Shown in pieces: positions 7,648 to 7,836 of a stretch of 7,836 nucleotides of DNA. The stretch comes from Chloroflexota bacterium. GTDB taxonomy: Bacteria; Chloroflexota; Anaerolineae; Aggregatilineales; Phototrophicaceae. Position numbers and translations under genes: made by a program. The stretch spans positions 1 to 7,836 of the forward strand of contig JAADYY010000401.1 of NCBI GenBank assembly GCA_010092805.1. Reading direction: 5' to 3'. Position 1 is the stretch's first letter, and each line of letters opens with the position of its first letter. The notes under the pieces were generated by a model. That model was not told the origin of the DNA, searched no databases, and saw only the letters and a program-made list of their open reading frames with translations.

Positions 7648-7652
7648 CCTTT
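7648..7652 (-). promoter_or_regulatory. Ribosome binding site fixing the TTG start of the hydrolase
   Basis: AAAGG on the minus strand, 8 bases before the TTG codon at 7639. No ATG or GTG lies in frame between this site and the upstream stop codon at 7673-7675, so this site decides the start and rules out a longer, exported form of the protein. Confidence 0.65.
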
Positions 7653-7671
7653 GCTGTGCGGGTGTTGCGCT

Positions 7672-7707
7672 TTTAAACTCTGTTCTGTAACAGATGCTGT
7701 TGGTCAA
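7672..7707 (-). promoter_or_regulatory. Probable promoter region of the hydrolase-ABC operon
   Basis: This is the most AT-rich stretch near the operon start. On the minus strand it has TTGACC (7702-7707), five of six bases of a -35 consensus. No good -10 stands 16-18 bases downstream (AACAGA at 17), while TTTAAA (7672-7677) lies 24 bases downstream, which is too far to pair with it. The signal is therefore incomplete and may need an activator or another sigma factor. Its position upstream of the first operon gene is the main support. Confidence 0.35.
7679..7701. promoter_or_regulatory. Candidate operator: alternating CTGTT/AACAG dyad
   Basis: On the plus strand three copies of one pentamer alternate in orientation: CTGTT (7680-7684), AACAG (7689-7693), CTGTT (7697-7701). 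The first two form a perfect six-base-arm inverted repeat (TCTGTT-N4-AACAGA, 7679-7694); the last two form a second one (AACAG-N3-CTGTT). The cluster lies directly downstream of the TTGACC box, where a bound repressor would block transcription. It resembles a LexA-type half-site (CTGT/ACAG), but the spacing does not match the E. coli LexA box. Which protein binds is unknown. Confidence 0.4.
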
Positions 7708-7719
7708 TCGATTTGATTG
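7705..7719. promoter_or_regulatory. Small inverted repeat CAATC-N5-GATTG
   Basis: A perfect five-base inverted repeat just upstream of the likely -35 box and overlapping its edge, with the eight-base palindrome AATCGATT (7706-7713) inside it. The position would suit an activator site for the operon promoter. Short dyads arise by chance, particularly in AT-rich leaders, so support is weak. Confidence 0.22.
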
Positions 7720-7741
7720 TGTTTTGGCCCGCATCCCCCTG

Positions 7742-7776
7742 CCCCTGCTCCCGAACGCTGACGCTGGGAGCCGGGG
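7742..7776. repeat. GC-rich inverted repeat, upstream palindrome 1
   Basis: Arms CCCCTGCTCCC (7742-7752) and GGGAGCCGGGG (7766-7776) pair at 10 of 11 positions around a 13-base loop containing two copies of ACGCT. No T-run follows on the minus strand, and on the plus strand only CGAAAACTGCTTTT follows, so it is not a classical terminator. It looks like half of an intergenic repeat unit together with the palindrome at 7792-7835. Confidence 0.55.
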
Positions 7777-7791
7777 CGAAAACTGCTTTTG

Positions 7792-7835
7792 AAGTCCCTC
7801 GCCTAGCCGCAAAGCGGCGGTTGGGAGCGGGATTT
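7792..7835. repeat. Imperfect long palindrome, upstream palindrome 2
   Basis: The core GCCGC-AAA-GCGGC (7806-7818) is a perfect hairpin. The flanks continue the symmetry: AAGTCCC (7792-7798) at one end against GGGATTT (7829-7835) at the other, with further C-rich and G-rich stretches between. Between it and palindrome 1 sits the short palindrome AAAACTGCTTTT (7779-7790). The arrangement resembles the dispersed palindromic repeats found between genes in many Chloroflexota genomes; this likeness is from memory, not from a search. The element reaches the window edge and may continue. Confidence 0.5.
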
Positions 7836-7836
7836 A

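Noticed and set aside
6698..7690. Plus-strand open frame (330 codons) opposite the PHP hydrolase
   Set aside because: No family motifs, and the opposite strand carries all the metal-binding motifs of a known family.
7679..7694. LexA (SOS) box reading of the CTGTT/AACAG dyad
   Set aside because: CTGT and ACAG are separated by 6 bases rather than the 8 of the E. coli LexA box, and none of the operon genes has a DNA-repair role.
7742..7776. Rho-independent terminator for a minus-strand gene lying to the right
   Set aside because: The stem is good, but on the minus strand it is followed by CAGGGGGATG with no T-run.
7480..7812. Minus-strand open frame (110 codons) covering the operon leader and the start of the hydrolase
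   Set aside because: It is out of frame with the hydrolase, Ser/Thr/Arg-rich, runs through the palindromes and shows no conserved pattern.

Overview
The window is GC-rich (by eye about 60% or more) and densely coded. All six genes lie on the minus strand, so transcription runs from right to left. No RNA gene, CRISPR array, transposase or phage gene is visible. Gene content, GC-rich style and the paired palindromes at the right edge suggest a bacterium of the Chloroflexota (Anaerolineae-like) type. That assignment is inferred from general resemblance only; no marker gene is present.

Layout in the direction of transcription: (1) 7742-7835 holds two adjacent, GC-rich imperfect inverted repeats that look like a dispersed intergenic palindrome. 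(2) 7640-7720 is a relatively AT-rich leader with a TTGACC box, an alternating CTGTT/AACAG dyad and a clear ribosome binding site. (3) 6290-7639 encodes a leaderless PHP-type metallohydrolase of the CehA/McbA kind. (4) 5280-6278 and 4094-5263 encode the two permeases, and 3066-4094 and 2036-3073 the two ATPases, of an Opp/Dpp-type (peptide/nickel/oligosaccharide) ABC importer. (5) 44-1948 encodes a large polytopic GT-C glycosyltransferase (GT39/ArnT-like), separated from the transporter by 87 bases that contain a perfect TATAAT box.

The hydrolase and the four transporter genes are very tightly packed: an 11-base gap, a 16-base gap, a 1-base overlap and an 8-base overlap. They almost certainly form one operon. 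The simplest reading is that the importer brings in a small molecule and the cytoplasmic PHP enzyme hydrolyses it. The periplasmic or lipoprotein substrate-binding protein such an importer needs is not in the window, so the substrate cannot be named. The glycosyltransferase may be read through from the operon or have its own promoter; its link to the importer is positional only.

The most interesting items are the hydrolase-importer operon with no binding protein in view, the three-element dyad over its likely promoter, and the paired palindromes upstream.
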